Source: a virus
Direction: 5' to 3' (one strand)
Virus record (IMG/VR): IMGVR_UViG_3300033144_003459
Coordinates: 1-24,422 of that record
Length of the DNA stretch: 24,422 nt
Positions 15,792 to 21,127 of the stretch are shown here, piece after piece. The notes beneath the pieces are model-generated. The model had not been told where the DNA came from and searched no databases. It saw nothing but the letters and a program-made list of their open reading frames with translations. The position numbers were made by a program, and so were the translations under genes. Positions within the stretch are counted from its first letter, which is position 1; every line of letters starts with the position of its first letter.

Positions 15792-17738
15792 CTACGCAGT
15801 CATTGGGTGGCGTTCGCCTTGAGTATACACTTTCAGACGATCGCGCCAACCTTTTAATTTCTTCATTTTCTTTCTTTTCGGCGGTGAAACATTAATAAAC
15901 ATACGTACTAACCATGCCATCGCATCAACCTGATCGTCGTGAACTCCCCCGGGGAACCTTAACATTTCATGCCGGCAGTCTTCGACCCACGGATTATTCT
16001 GTTCCGGTGGAAAAATAACTCGTCCTTGTTGCATCCGTCCTTGAAGTGGACGCGCACGCATTAATTTATCAGTTAACGGATTAAGTGTATTATCAAATGA
16101 TGGGAACAGTCGGCGTTCATCCATTAACCTCCGTATATGCGGTCCAATTGCCAACTCCAACTGCCCCCTTTCTATTCCTACCACAACACTGCCAATTGTT
16201 TGTTCGTTATATTTCTCATAAGTATTGATAATTAATTCCGCGCTTTGGTGAGTCTCCCATTTTCCACGAAGTACTTCTAAAATGTGAATATTGTCATACT
16301 CATCCAACGCCCCTACAACGCCTACAGTAAAGTCATTTTGTTGCTTGAGTCCTACTGCCAGATCCCAGGCTATACAAATAGGCATCGCGGTCCAAGTTGG
16401 AAACTGCTGGTACCTGAACATACTCTTAGTAAAGTACATACCTTCTTCAGGTACAGGATTCTGCTGGTAAAGTGCACTCCAATGTCTCGGTTGAGTCACT
16501 CTCTTTATTTTCATCAATCGTGTGTAATCGAATCTTTCTGGATGCAACGCATCGTTTTTCTTTCGCAGGAACTTGGATTTGGGACTTGCTGGATCCGTAG
16601 TAACGGATCCATCCAAATTTAACCACTCATCATTTATAGCTATCGCCGGATATTCAATAATTTCCCACTGGTCTATTTCTCTCATTGCCTGTTCATATTT
16701 AGCTTTGACCTGTTTCGGATCCATTCCTTGCTCGGCCCACATAGTTTTTAACTCATCGGCTTCTTTTATCGCCTCGCGCATCTGGTTAATCATTCGACCG
16801 CTTAGATCGTCATCATGCCAGCGGGTTTGAATCACTAACACACCGCCAGATGGATCAAGTCTTGTGTAGGCCGTGCTTCCCCACCAATCCCAGGTGCTGT
16901 TCCGCGTAGTTTCTGAATCTGCTTCTTCCGCATCCTTAACTGGATCGTCTACAATAAATATATGCGCACCTTTACCAGTTATACCACCGCCGACACCGGC
17001 AGGAATGTATCCACCTTTCTGAGTAGTCGACCAGCCCTCAACATTTTCGTTGGTTCTGTCCAATTTCGTATTTGGAAACATGACCTGGTATTTTTTATCT
17101 CGTAAAAATGCCCGAACCATTCTCGAAAACTTCATAGGAAGACTAGATGCATAGGAAGCTGCAATTATTTCAAGATGAGGGTAGTGTCCAAGCGCCCAAC
17201 CTGGAAAATGATGGCTTCCTATCGTACTTTTACCGTGTCGGGGAGGAACAAAGAGCATAAGCCGGGGTGATCTGCCTTCGATCACTGCTTTTAAGAACTT
17301 TGTAAGCCTGCGACAGATATCTTCGTGTACCCAACCAGCATTATAGTTAGGTTGGAACCTTTTTATGAATTCAACCAGCGATTTTTTAGCTAAAACACGA
17401 TTTAAAAGCTCTTTCTCAATATCGCTTTTAGTTCTCCGCGTCTGTTTGGGTCGTTTGGTAGGATTAGTAAGAATTTGTTTCGCAGCTTCAGCTTCGAGCG
17501 CCTCAATCAGATCAACCTGCTTCTGTACGTGCTTTTCAGCAAGCCGGATCTTGATTTTCTGTTTAAGAGTTACAGGATTAGTAGCATATTTAGCCTGTAA
17601 CTTATCATCACAGGGTATGCAATACTTCTTATAGGAACCTTTGTGCTGTTTCCTTCCATTCTTTTCTTCGTAAATAACCCAACGATGAAAAAATTGGGAA
17701 GTTTTTACCCTGTTACAGATTGAGCATGTGCTAGACAT
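15792..17738 (-). CDS. terL: Terminase large subunit (ATPase/nuclease packaging motor), 648 aa
   Basis: It pumps DNA into the procapsid and cuts concatemers. Seen: Walker A PPRHGKST (about 165-172); Walker B IFIVDD (about 260-265); the coupling region QTRWHDDDLSGRM (about 304-316); and nuclease motifs with acidic residues at ICIAWDLAV (about D459), VVVGIE (about E523) and HDDQVDAMA (about 600-608), as in the RNase H-like terminase nuclease. The N terminus carries an extra CSIC...CIPC pair (about 5-8 and 40-43), a probable zinc ribbon. The length is above the usual 450-550. I chose the ATG at 17738, which overlaps the upstream stop as ATGTCTAG; a TTG at 17759 and an ATG at 17750 are possible but lack better ribosome sites. 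Confidence 0.92.
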   Translation of the reverse strand: MSSTCSICNRVKTSQFFHRWVIYEEKNGRKQHKGSYKKYCIPCDDKLQAKYATNPVTLKQKIKIRLAEKHVQKQVDLIEALEAEAAKQILTNPTKRPKQTRRTKSDIEKELLNRVLAKKSLVEFIKRFQPNYNAGWVHEDICRRLTKFLKAVIEGRSPRLMLFVPPRHGKSTIGSHHFPGWALGHYPHLEIIAASYASSLPMKFSRMVRAFLRDKKYQVMFPNTKLDRTNENVEGWSTTQKGGYIPAGVGGGITGKGAHIFIVDDPVKDAEEADSETTRNSTWDWWGSTAYTRLDPSGGVLVIQTRWHDDDLSGRMINQMREAIKEADELKTMWAEQGMDPKQVKAKYEQAMREIDQWEIIEYPAIAINDEWLNLDGSVTTDPASPKSKFLRKKNDALHPERFDYTRLMKIKRVTQPRHWSALYQQNPVPEEGMYFTKSMFRYQQFPTWTAMPICIAWDLAVGLKQQNDFTVGVVGALDEYDNIHILEVLRGKWETHQSAELIINTYEKYNEQTIGSVVVGIERGQLELAIGPHIRRLMDERRLFPSFDNTLNPLTDKLMRARPLQGRMQQGRVIFPPEQNNPWVEDCRHEMLRFPGGVHDDQVDAMAWLVRMFINVSPPKRKKMKKLKGWRDRLKVYTQGERHPMTA

Positions 17739-18063
17739 TGCCCCGAGCATCCCATCCAATTATTTCTCTATAATTACCTAAAGATTCCTCAAGCGTAGGG
17801 TTATTAATAGAAGCAGCTAATTTAGTTAAAGCACGACGTACATGAGATTCTAAAGTTGTTCCTGTACCATCGCAATTCATACAAGGGCGTGTAACTATTT
17901 CTTCATACTCAGCTCGAGTTGTATAATTTCGAATTATTCCTCCTGTTACCTTACCTGTACCGTCGCAAGTATCACACTCAAAAATTCCCGCGCTTTCCAG
18001 AATTTGTCGACGAAGAATTAACTCTCTAGTCTCATCTTCAAAACTATCAGGTAACTTTTGCAT
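17731..18063 (-). CDS. DnaJ-type zinc-finger small protein between terminase subunits, 110 aa
   Basis: Two C-x-x-C-x-G-x-G motifs, CDTCDGTG at 30-37 and CMNCDGTG at 61-68, form one zinc-binding module of the DnaJ cysteine-rich type. The N-terminal helix (FEDETRELILRRQILES) and C-terminal helix (LESHVRRALTKLAASI) have no J-domain features. The ATG at 18063 overlaps the stop of a 17-codon frame as TAATG, and its own stop overlaps the large terminase start. It may act as a chaperone-like or DNA-binding helper in packaging. The location is the main clue; the function is unknown. Confidence 0.75.
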   Translation of the reverse strand: MQKLPDSFEDETRELILRRQILESAGIFECDTCDGTGKVTGGIIRNYTTRAEYEEIVTRPCMNCDGTGTTLESHVRRALTKLAASINNPTLEESLGNYREIIGWDARGNV

Positions 18064-18116
18064 TAGTATCTTGGCGTTCTTGGTGTAGGACGTTTTCTAC
18101 CTTTCTTTTTAGCCAT
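18063..18116 (-). CDS. Micro-ORF, 17 aa, very basic
   Basis: ATG at 18116 with GAGAGAGGTACATC upstream, a ribosome site as good as those of large genes here. The product would be MAKKKGRKRPTPRTPRY, with eight Lys/Arg in 17 residues. Its start overlaps the preceding small gene's stop (ATGGCTAA) and its stop overlaps the zinc-finger gene's start (TAATG). It could be a real basic peptide or only a coupling device that brings ribosomes to the next start. No family is recognised. Confidence 0.5.
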   Translation of the reverse strand: MAKKKGRKRPTPRTPRY

Positions 18117-18222
18117 GATGTACCTCTCTCATTTGAGCTTTTTTATGCGCGTGACGCATAATATGTTTATGCGGTAAACAACCTGCACGGGCGCTTTTAG
18201 GTTTACCGCGTTTATGATGCAC
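18109..18222 (-). CDS. Small His/Lys-rich protein with GTG start, 37 aa
   Basis: GTG at 18222 with GGAG nine bases upstream; the frame runs to a TAA that overlaps the next start in the 8-base pattern ATGGCTAA. The peptide has an Arg/Lys-rich front (HHKRGKPKSARAG) followed by CLPHKHIMRHAHKK, a C-x2-H-x-H-x3-H-x-H array that could bind a metal. Overlap on one side and a ribosome site support it, but the short length leaves doubt. No similar protein comes to mind. Confidence 0.5.
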   Translation of the reverse strand: MHHKRGKPKSARAGCLPHKHIMRHAHKKAQMREVHHG

Positions 18223-18265
18223 TACCAAATTCTCCAGGCAAAATCATAACTCCGACACCTAACTT

Positions 18266-18274
18266 AGTATACCA
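18266..18274 (-). promoter_or_regulatory. Possible extended -10 promoter downstream of the small terminase
   Basis: Reading leftward, TGGTATACT fits an extended -10 (TGn plus a TATAAT-like hexamer). There is no convincing -35 at the right distance. It lies in the gap after the small terminase gene and before the micro-gene cluster, so it could give a second entry point for transcription of the packaging genes. Confidence 0.35.
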
Positions 18275-18281
18275 TTTAAAC

Positions 18282-18767
18282 TTAATTTTCAGGGGGAAGT
18301 TCACTGAATTCAGCATCGATGTACGGTTGCTCCTTATCCAGCTCTAACAATAACTCCTCCTCACTCATTTCTTCCATCTGTTGTAAACGCTGAGTATGTT
18401 CAACCGATACGAGAACCTCCTTTTTCTCAGGTGCATAATAACCCTGCATCTTGTTAAATTCCTGCGCCCCGCGAATCATCGCAGTCGGGTCGCAAGTAAG
18501 CCGTGCTATTTCAACTGCATCCTCTACTACTTCCATTACCTTATCCCTTGTATATACAGCTTCCTTGCGGGTAATTTTAACATGCTTGGCAATTTGTTCC
18601 TGAACATAAGGATCTTCTTCCCATTTCAGGTAATCCCGTTTACTTTTATAACCAGCCTGCAAAGCAGCTTGCCTTGGTGTAAAACCAGTTATACGGAGAT
18701 TAATATAATTCTCGATAGAAAAATCTATAGGATCTTCCTGAATAACTAAAGATGCGGCTCGTGACAT
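18282..18767 (-). CDS. terS: Terminase small subunit (DNA recognition), 161 aa
   Basis: The N-terminal part contains a helix-turn-helix-like RITGFTPRQAALQAGY at about 25-40, followed by the helical core (TRDKVMEVVEDAVEIARL, PTAMIRGAQEFNKMQGYYAPEKKEV) and an acidic C-terminal tail (MEEMSEEELLLELDKE). HTH, oligomerisation helices and acidic end in this order are typical of small terminases that bind the packaging site and load the large subunit. The ATG at 18767 lies six bases beyond a predicted -10 box, so the mRNA may begin at the start codon. A TTG at 18809 would add 14 basic residues but would be upstream of that promoter. It heads the leftward packaging/structural block. Confidence 0.75.
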   Translation of the reverse strand: MSRAASLVIQEDPIDFSIENYINLRITGFTPRQAALQAGYKSKRDYLKWEEDPYVQEQIAKHVKITRKEAVYTRDKVMEVVEDAVEIARLTCDPTAMIRGAQEFNKMQGYYAPEKKEVLVSVEHTQRLQQMEEMSEEELLLELDKEQPYIDAEFSELPPEN

Positions 18768-18773
18768 AGATAC

Positions 18774-18802
18774 TTTATAGACCTTTTTTCTTTTTAAATC
18801 AA
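18774..18802 (-). promoter_or_regulatory. Sigma70-like promoter at the head of the leftward block
   Basis: Leftward: TTGATT (18802-18797), a 17-base spacer, TATAAA (18779-18774). The expected +1 falls on or next to the A of the ATG at 18767, and no Shine-Dalgarno stands in front of that ATG. The primase promoter at 23188 uses the same TTGATT -35. If this promoter is used, the small terminase message would be leaderless. Confidence 0.55.
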
Positions 18803-18813
18803 GATGCAAAGGT

Positions 18814-18854
18814 GTGGGTCAAGAAGCCTGAGAGGAGTAGACTCCTCGACCCAC
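18814..18854. repeat. Nested hairpin with one-sided bulge upstream of terS
   Basis: Outer arms GTGGGTC (18814-18820) and GACCCAC (18848-18854) enclose an inner pair GAGGAG (18832-18837) and CTCCTC (18842-18847) with a TAGA loop. The right side is continuous while the left side has an 11-base bulge (18821-18831). Position beside the small terminase gene suits a packaging recognition site; a structured RNA is the other possibility. No repeat copies were seen elsewhere. Confidence 0.5.
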
Positions 18855-18901
18855 GGTGTCTGGAGAAAAGGGTCAATCCCCGGACTTACAGAGATTAGCA
18901 C

Positions 18902-18934
18902 AAAAGAGCAACGAAGTTACGTTGTTCTTTTTTT
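18902..18934 (+). terminator. Terminator-like hairpin in the divergent region
   Basis: AGAGCAACG/CGTTGTTCT (18905-18913 with 18920-18928, one G-T pair) with a six-base loop is followed rightward by a run of seven T. Read leftward the tail is only TTTTG. As no rightward gene lies just upstream, it may block antisense or stray transcripts, or act leftward with low efficiency on transcripts from the control region. Confidence 0.55.
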
Positions 18935-18959
18935 CTGTCCTGCGTATAACTTTAGTCGT

Positions 18960-18981
18960 AAAATTGTTATATAACAATTTT
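18960..18981. promoter_or_regulatory. 22-bp perfect palindrome, operator-like
   Basis: AAAATTGTTAT followed directly by its reverse complement ATAACAATTTT. A further TTGTTATAT half-copy begins at 18980, 16 bases (about 1.5 helical turns) after the first at 18964. Palindrome plus spaced half-site is typical of a dimeric DNA-binding protein's operator. It lies between the leftward and rightward programmes, so a transcription switch is plausible. Confidence 0.5.
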
Positions 18982-18993
18982 GTTATATTTTCA

Positions 18994-19062
18994 TACCCCT
19001 AAACTAAAATAAAAACCTTATTTGCACATTTTCTGCAAAAACATAAAAAATAATTAGGGGTA
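18994..19062. repeat. Long inverted repeat TACCCCTAA/TTAGGGGTA with inner hairpin
   Basis: Nine-base arms at 18994-19002 and 19054-19062 enclose 51 very AT-rich bases. Inside sits TTTGCA/TGCAAA (19021-19026 and 19034-19039). The GC-rich tips in an AT-rich field could form a cruciform or a large RNA hairpin. Use as an origin element, regulator site or leader structure cannot be told apart from sequence. Confidence 0.4.
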
Positions 19063-19263
19063 AATAAAAAATAAAAAATTTTGAAAAAAGTTACGAGGTA
19101 TGACGGACGAGGGGGTCTCCCTCGTTCCGAGAAGTGCACCCCCCACTTCGGATTCGGATTCGCTGCGAGACGTTAGGAGTCCCAGACTTCGATCACCAAC
19201 AGCACTGCGCCTTATCGATACACTCATGCGTAGCTGTGTGTACCACGCCACCACGTACTTCGC
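19063..19263. other. Non-coding stretch of the divergent control region
   Basis: An A-rich start (19063-19090) switches abruptly to GC-richer DNA from about 19092. A small hairpin ACGAGGG/CCCTCGT (19107-19113 and 19119-19125) is present. Short open frames on both strands (19100-19297 rightward, 19054-19266 leftward) lack spaced ribosome sites and have Ser/Arg-rich low-complexity products, so I do not call them. No complete tRNA could be folded. Confidence 0.4.
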
Positions 19264-19280
19264 CAAGTCGTGTCGCCTAA
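19264..19280 (+). promoter_or_regulatory. Early-region element, copy 1 (AAGTCGTG..CCTAA)
   Basis: AAGTCGTG, three extra bases (TCG), then CCTAA, 30 bases before the 59-residue gene at 19310. It shares the core with two more copies ahead of the next two rightward units. A TATAAC hexamer lies 16 bases after AAGTCGTG, so this copy could sit in the -35 zone of a promoter. Confidence 0.4.
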
Positions 19281-19309
19281 GTGTAACTTATAACTAATAG
19301 GATCATATC

Positions 19310-19489
19310 ATGCCACTATCAACTGTAATTGTTCTTAACATATTCATGTACACCATCGTAGCCATCTACTTCGGTTGGTACGTAGTACCATTCATCATAG
19401 TCAATCATGCCCTCGGTTTCCTGATTGAATACATGCGCACTCGCCCTACTAGTACACCAGCAAAGCCTAGCTTACACCTAGTTAAGTAG
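19310..19489 (+). CDS. Small membrane protein, 59 aa
   Basis: ATG at 19310 with AGGA seven bases upstream; the frame ends TAG at 19489 and a strong terminator follows after three bases. The first 40 residues are hydrophobic (STVIVLNIFMYTIVAIYFGWYVVPFIIV, then HALGFLIEYM), enough for one long or two short membrane helices. The C-terminal part is polar and basic (RTRPTSTPAKPS), probably cytoplasmic. It is the first rightward gene, forms a unit of its own, and follows an early-region element. An early host-takeover or membrane role is possible; a holin is less likely given the early position. Not recognised. Confidence 0.65.
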   Translation: MPLSTVIVLNIFMYTIVAIYFGWYVVPFIIVNHALGFLIEYMRTRPTSTPAKPSLHLVK

Positions 19490-19492
19490 CTT

Positions 19493-19527
19493 AAAGAGAT
19501 AGAGCTTCGGCTCTATCTCTTTTTTTT
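19493..19527 (+). terminator. Strong intrinsic terminator with UUCG loop
   Basis: A perfect 13-bp stem (19493-19505 with 19510-19522) closed by C-UUCG-G, followed by more T up to 19527. It directly follows the 59-residue gene and defines a one-gene transcript. Confidence 0.92.
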
Positions 19528-19617
19528 AATGCTGTGTGTCGTGCGGAGTGCGCAAAAAGATAAAAAGGGCATATAGCACATATACCCTGTACCAATACCG
19601 TAAAGGCTAATGACGTA

Positions 19618-19634
19618 AAGTCGTGCCTATATTA
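19618..19634 (+). promoter_or_regulatory. Early-region element, copy 2 (AAGTCGTGCCTAT)
   Basis: AAGTCGTGCCTAT at 19618-19630 is identical to copy 3. Similarity continues as ATTAGTGAAATTAG against TTTATTGTCATTAA. It lies 62 bases before the 130-residue gene, just after a terminator. The TATATT within it could be a -10 box, but no matching -35 is seen, so a phage-specific promoter or activator site is more likely. Confidence 0.5.
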
Positions 19635-19691
19635 GTGAAATTAGTCAATTCTGACTTTTTTGTTTTCTTTAACACTTTTGAGGTTTTCAAA

Positions 19692-20084
19692 ATGGACAAA
19701 AAAAGAGTAAATGCATTAAACGTCGATGATATCACTGCTCGCACTAAGCGCGGTATAGCTTTATTAGATGCAGCACATGCTATCATCTTTACCGCTTGGT
19801 TCAACGACTACATATTAGACGTTGGACGCTCGCCTGGTAAATTCCTTAAAGACAATCATGTCGATGTTTTGGTTAAATTGATCGAAATTTATCATCTGCA
19901 GAAAGCATTAACCGCAGAAGAAACCTTCGATCGTAAAACATCTCCCTGGATCGTTCGTGTACGCGCTCGCGCAGCACGGATCCGCGTCGCACAACAGGAA
20001 TTGCGCAAGCTCGCAATGGCTTCGGCTCCGATCGAAGCGATTAAAAACGCTAAACTGCGCATAAAGGCAGCGCAAGCGACTTAA
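19692..20084 (+). CDS. Basic helical early protein, 130 aa
   Basis: I choose the ATG at 19692 (MDKKRVNALNVDD), with GAGG eight bases upstream; a GTG at 19623 lies inside the early-region element and is rejected. Predicted helices dominate: ARTKRGIALLDAAHAIIF (about 16-33), HVDVLVKLIEIYHLQKAL and a very basic C-terminal helix (RVRARAARIRVAQQELRKLA). The charge suggests nucleic-acid binding. It is a one-gene unit between an early element and a strong terminator. Its codons are GC-richer than the neighbouring membrane gene. Family not recognised. Confidence 0.65.
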   Translation: MDKKRVNALNVDDITARTKRGIALLDAAHAIIFTAWFNDYILDVGRSPGKFLKDNHVDVLVKLIEIYHLQKALTAEETFDRKTSPWIVRVRARAARIRVAQQELRKLAMASAPIEAIKNAKLRIKAAQAT

Positions 20085-20092
20085 AAAGACCG

Positions 20093-20128
20093 AAAAGCGT
20101 CGAACTCATCCCGGAGTCGACGCTTTTT
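20093..20128 (+). terminator. Intrinsic terminator after the 130-aa gene
   Basis: AAAAGCGTCG/CGACGCTTTT (20093-20102 with 20118-20127), extendable by ACTC/GAGT with one bulged A and an ATCCCG loop, followed by T. It ends nine to 44 bases after the stop codon and should be efficient. Confidence 0.85.
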
Positions 20129-20266
20129 CGTTGCGAGAGATCTCGAGCCCACAGCTAAAAACTCGGCATACCTGGTAAATGACTGATTTAGTTGCGTATT
20201 AAAAACATCCCTTCGATAACTAACTTGCGTTGATTTGCACCAGGAGAGCTCCTCTGAAATAAATAC

Positions 20267-20283
20267 AAGTCGTGCCTATTTTA
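20267..20283 (+). promoter_or_regulatory. Early-region element, copy 3 (AAGTCGTGCCTAT)
   Basis: Exact 13-base match to copy 2 at 20267-20279, 34 bases before the next gene. In the 228-base gap before it I see a CAGGAG/CTCCTCTG inverted repeat (about 20241-20256) and no gene. Presence ahead of a third separate unit supports a promoter or activator-binding role. Confidence 0.5.
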
Positions 20284-20312
20284 TTGTCATTAACTTAAAA
20301 GGATAAAACAAA

Positions 20313-20564
20313 ATGGGTACTGGAATCTTAACGCTTTCATTCTTATGCGCATTAGCTTTTATCATCATTTTGCATAAATGTGGTATTCGTAATTTTACAA
20401 AACACAGCATTGCAACTGATGTATTCATATCAGGACTATTAACCATTCTGTTCTTTGGAACATTTTCTGGAATGGTTACTGCCCTGATAGCAGGTATATT
20501 CGTTTCCTTATACTTGGTATTCGCCAAGTATGTTTGGGGAACTCAAAAGGGGAAAAAATCATGA
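20313..20564 (+). CDS. Multi-pass small membrane protein, 83 aa
   Basis: ATG at 20313 with AAGGA about nine bases upstream. Hydrophobic segments at about 4-20 (GILTLSFLCALAFIIIL) and 37-72 (DVFISGLLTILFFGTF, then VTALIAGIFVSLYLVFA) predict two or three membrane helices, with a basic C terminus (WGTQKGKKS) likely in the cytoplasm. The stop overlaps the next start as ATGA, so it heads a three-gene unit under early-region element copy 3. Function unknown; small membrane proteins in phage early regions often affect host membranes or superinfection, but nothing specific is visible. Confidence 0.65.
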   Translation: MGTGILTLSFLCALAFIIILHKCGIRNFTKHSIATDVFISGLLTILFFGTFSGMVTALIAGIFVSLYLVFAKYVWGTQKGKKS

Positions 20565-20698
20565 AAGATGCAATCTTAGAGATATCTAATCTGATTAAGA
20601 ATTACACATTCGGTCTTATGACCACGGAAGAATGTTGGCAAAAGATTGTTGACGTTATCAATAGCACAGTGATTGAAAAGGACGACAATCATGAGTAA
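20561..20698 (+). CDS. Small acidic protein, 45 aa
   Basis: ATG at 20561 (overlap ATGA) with AAAAGGGGAAAA ahead; ends TAA at 20698. The product starts MKDAILEISNLIKNY and continues TTEECWQKIVDVINSTVIEKDD, probably two helices. Overlaps on both sides (4 bases before, 8 bases ATGAGTAA after) support a real coupled gene. Not recognised. Confidence 0.55.
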   Translation: MKDAILEISNLIKNYTFGLMTTEECWQKIVDVINSTVIEKDDNHE

Positions 20699-20927
20699 AT
20701 ATTATAAATCGTTTGAAGAACTCAAACTTGCTATTACATTTGCTGATGGTGAGCCTGTCGATCTCATCGACGATGATAAAGACGCCACGGAAGACTACTC
20801 ACGTAGATCTCGATTCGGGCGTAATCCCGAAAATAATGTTATTGAGTATCAACGGCGGGCTCATGATCACACTAATTTTGATGATTTCTGCGTAATCATC
20901 ATTGGTTGTACGTGCAAAAAATCCTGA
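20691..20927 (+). CDS. Small hypothetical protein, 78 aa
   Basis: ATG at 20691 (MSKYYKSFEELKLAITF) with AAGGA eight bases upstream, overlapping the previous stop by 8 bases. An acidic middle (DLIDDDKDATED) is followed by an Arg-rich stretch (SRRSRFGRN) and a hydrophobic, Cys-containing end (VIIIGCTCKKS). An upstream ATG at 20673 is less well placed. Third gene of a coupled set; not recognised. Confidence 0.55.
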   Translation: MSKYYKSFEELKLAITFADGEPVDLIDDDKDATEDYSRRSRFGRNPENNVIEYQRRAHDHTNFDDFCVIIIGCTCKKS

Positions 20928-21127
20928 TGAATCCATTCACGGAGAATCAAAATCACGCTCTATCCCTCAAGGTGATGATATATCAATGTATTAAATCATT
21001 GATCGCAAGGAGACTGCTCCGCATGGTAGCGTAAAAACCATAGGTAAATGTAGCCGAACTTACTAATATATGACGCTGGTTGGCTACCAGCACTCAACTA
21101 ATCAACTAAACATATGAGGAAATACAA
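20928..21127 (+). other. Leader region of the 309-aa gene with two hairpins
   Basis: No gene seen. ATCAATG/CATTGAT (20982-20988 and 20997-21003) and GCTGGT/ACCAGC (21075-21080 and 21086-21091) can form hairpins. The second is 37 bases before the ATG. No clear sigma70 promoter or early-region element was found, so the promoter for the next gene remains unidentified, or transcription reads through from upstream. Confidence 0.4.

Noticed and set aside
15781-15849. N-terminal extension of the 65-residue basic protein to 15849.
   Set aside because: It would overlap the large terminase gene; the internal ATG at 15780 has a ribosome site and clean spacing.
18861-18890. GGGTCAATCCCC looks like a tRNA T arm.
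   Set aside because: The loop is one base short and no acceptor or D arm is present.
19140-19215. Possible tRNA: a GAGAC-loop-GTCCC arm and TTCGATC resemble anticodon and T arms.
   Set aside because: The anticodon stem has a mismatch, the T stem does not pair and no acceptor stem can be formed on either strand.
19054-19297. Short open frames on both strands in the divergent region.
   Set aside because: They overlap each other, lack properly spaced ribosome sites and have low-complexity products.
19623-19691. GTG start giving a longer form of the 130-residue protein.
   Set aside because: The extension covers the early-region element, and the ATG at 19692 has its own GAGG site.
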